Source: Nitrospiraceae bacterium | Lineage (GTDB): Bacteria; Nitrospirota; Thermodesulfovibrionia; UBA6902 | Direction of reading: 5' to 3' | DNA: 6,803 nucleotides | Assembly (NCBI GenBank): GCA_020354155.1 | Contig: CP070644.1 | Coordinates: 275,592 to 282,394 of the forward strand | Shown: piece by piece, positions 5,970-6,803 of the stretch | How the letters are laid out: each line of letters starts with the position of its first letter | How positions within the stretch are numbered: position 1 is the stretch's first letter | Program-made: the position numbers and the translations under genes | The notes under the pieces: model-generated | What the model was told of the DNA's origin: nothing | What the model saw: only the letters and a program-made list of their open reading frames with translations | Databases searched by the model: none

Positions 5970-6508
5970 CGTACCTGCCTATAAGCCTGTCACACATATA
6001 GTTTATGAAGACATTTCGACTGTTCTCAGTTGCCGCATATATCATGTAGTCCCCGAACTCATGAGAACCTTTATTACTATAATATGTGGTTTTTAATTAC
6101 AGTAGATGTGATGAAAATCACGAAACATGTATCCCTGACAACATACCTGCCTAAATCCATTTTAATTCCTTGCTCACCCTCTCTTATCGGGGATATCAGC
6201 AAATTCAGAGGGTTACGCATGTTCCTGACCCTTTTTGTTATCCCCAGGGTAACCGTTTTCCCCTGTATAATCTGCGGCAGGAGGATTTCAAATCCGATGA
6301 TCTGCCCATTGCGGGCACTGCATTTTCAGGACAGGACGGGGTTGCGGGACCACTCTCCCCCGGCCGGGAATGTATCGGCCAGGGACAGGGTACAGGCTAT
6401 TTCTCCCCGGGAAGGACATTTTAAATAGACCGGTAAGGTATTATAGAAATCTATGCGTGAATTCAAAGGAAAGGACCAGGGTTCGAGGAGCGGAAAGCGG
6501 GCATTGAT
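5970..6508. other. 539-bp divergent intergenic region (membrane protein / PAS protein)
   Basis: No supported gene. The left part (to about 6180) is AT-rich and contains a CRP/FNR-type palindrome, the plus-strand box TATAAT (6078-6083) and the inverted repeat GTTCTCA (6022-6028) with TGAGAAC (6062-6068). The right part (about 6290-6420) is clearly more G/C-rich, with the palindromes GGATTT-c-AAATCC (6283-6295) and CCCGGCCGGG (6359-6368). A 43-codon plus-strand ORF (6297-6428) has AGGAGG 12 bp before its ATG, but the peptide is Arg/Pro-rich, matches nothing I know and competes with another open frame, so I do not call it. If the PAS gene promoter lies to the left of this, its leader would be long. 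Confidence 0.5.
6079..6122 (-). promoter_or_regulatory. Candidate CRP/FNR-family site with -10 box for the duplicated membrane protein
   Basis: TGTGA-TGAAAA-TCACG (6107-6122) matches the CRP-type pattern TGTGA-N6-TCACA with one mismatch. The same bases can be read as GTGAT-N4-ATCAC, close to FNR/HcpR-type sites. On the minus strand TATTAT (6084-6079) is a good -10 box. A start about 7 bp downstream (near 6072) would put the site's centre (6114.5) at about -42, the usual class II activator position over the -35 region, where the DNA (ATCTAC) does not resemble TTGACA. The target would be the membrane protein gene starting at 5969, with a leader of about 100 nt. This is inferred from sequence spacing only. 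Confidence 0.35.
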
Positions 6509-6803
6509 ATGAAAGAGGATTCTATTCTCAAAGATTTTTCTGATAGCAGTAGTGTGCTGGTAACAATTCTGAACAGCATGTTCGATGCAGTGTATGTTGT
6601 TGACAGGGATCGCAGGATTATATTCTGGAATCAGGGAGCAGAAGAACTTACTGGCTATGGCATTGAGGATGTTCGGGGATGCCGCTGCAGCGATGACATT
6701 CTGAATCATATTGATGAGAATGGCACATTGCTTTGCCACACAGATTGTCCCCTGGGGGAGACACTCAGCACTGGCAGGAAAACCCAGGCCAAGGTGTATC
6801 CAC
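6509..6803 (+). CDS. PAS-domain signalling protein, N-terminal part (cut by window edge)
   Basis: Ninety-eight residues are visible before the window ends, with no stop codon. After a short lead, a PAS domain begins at about residue 16: SMFDAVYVVDRDRRIIFWNQGAEELTG is the classic opening, with the β-strand/helix pattern and Trp40-Asn41 in place. The next part carries four Cys: Cys58 and Cys60 in VRGCRCSDD, then Cys76 and Cys80 in LLCHTDCPLG, followed by ETLSTGRK. This CxC...LCxxxCPL pattern occurs in a recognisable PAS subgroup that usually precedes GGDEF, histidine kinase or sigma-54 activator domains; which one follows here is not visible. The first in-frame ATG after an in-frame stop (6458) is used; GGAAAG lies 11 bp upstream as a modest ribosome-binding site. 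There is no N-terminal membrane helix, so this part is probably cytoplasmic. The Cys could bind a metal or respond to redox, but that is inference. Confidence 0.85.
   Translation, partial: MKEDSILKDFSDSSSVLVTILNSMFDAVYVVDRDRRIIFWNQGAEELTGYGIEDVRGCRCSDDILNHIDENGTLLCHTDCPLGETLSTGRKTQAKVYP

Noticed and set aside
6207..6236. AGGGT/ACCCT stem followed by a T-run as a terminator
   Set aside because: Only five Watson-Crick pairs plus weak extensions and a 14-nt loop, and no plus-strand gene upstream that would need termination.
6313..6329. Sigma-54-like GGCAC-N5-TTTC ahead of the PAS gene
   Set aside because: The essential GC of the -12 element is altered, and the site lies about 180 bp before the ATG.
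6030..6428. 132-codon plus-strand ORF with a TTG start before the PAS gene
   Set aside because: Poor start with no Shine-Dalgarno, no domain signal, sharply different composition along its length, and a second frame (6170-6424) equally open over the same DNA.
6326..6739. 137-codon minus-strand ORF
   Set aside because: It runs antisense over the clear PAS coding sequence and has no motif of its own; it is a shadow frame.

Overview
This is an ordinary chromosomal segment of a bacterium that probably has an outer membrane. The lead gene is an MscS-type channel with a signal peptide and a roughly 440-residue periplasmic coiled-coil domain, and the window is rich in signalling domains (GGDEF, PAS). 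Base composition looks mid-range (about mid-40s % GC by eye). The protein style (long-coiled-coil MscS, stand-alone GGDEF, PAS domain with a Cys-rich insert) would fit an environmental Nitrospirota or Desulfobacterota lineage. That placement is an impression, not a demonstration. I see no rRNA, tRNA, CRISPR array, transposase or phage gene.

Layout from left to right. Positions 1-289 hold no convincing gene. A YfcE/calcineurin-like metallophosphoesterase lies on the minus strand (290-922). A 364-bp divergent intergenic region with several small inverted repeats follows. The long mechanosensitive channel gene lies on the plus strand (1287-3617) and has a consensus TATAAT just before its ATG. 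A 107-bp convergent gap carries nested palindromes between two copies of AGGGGGTC.

Three minus-strand genes come next, listed here in coordinate order: a 160-residue stand-alone GGDEF protein with an altered signature but an intact I-site (3725-4207), a DUF4149-like four-helix membrane protein (4408-4878), and a 326-residue multi-pass membrane protein made of two tandem copies of a GxGQxxNxQ module (4989-5969). A perfect 14-15 bp hairpin separates the GGDEF and DUF4149-like genes. A possible 31-codon plus-strand ORF with a strong ribosome-binding site sits between the last two. Positions 5970-6508 are a 539-bp intergenic region with a CRP/FNR-type palindrome. The 5' end of a plus-strand PAS-domain signalling protein (6509 to the window edge) closes the window.

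The genes do not form one obvious pathway. The themes are envelope and membrane stress (MscS channel, two small integral membrane proteins) and signalling (GGDEF, PAS). The wide gaps and separate candidate promoters suggest mostly single-gene transcription units. I found no clear undescribed multi-gene system. The most promising leads are the duplicated membrane module, the altered GGDEF protein, the short ORF at 4922-5017 and the regulatory palindromes.
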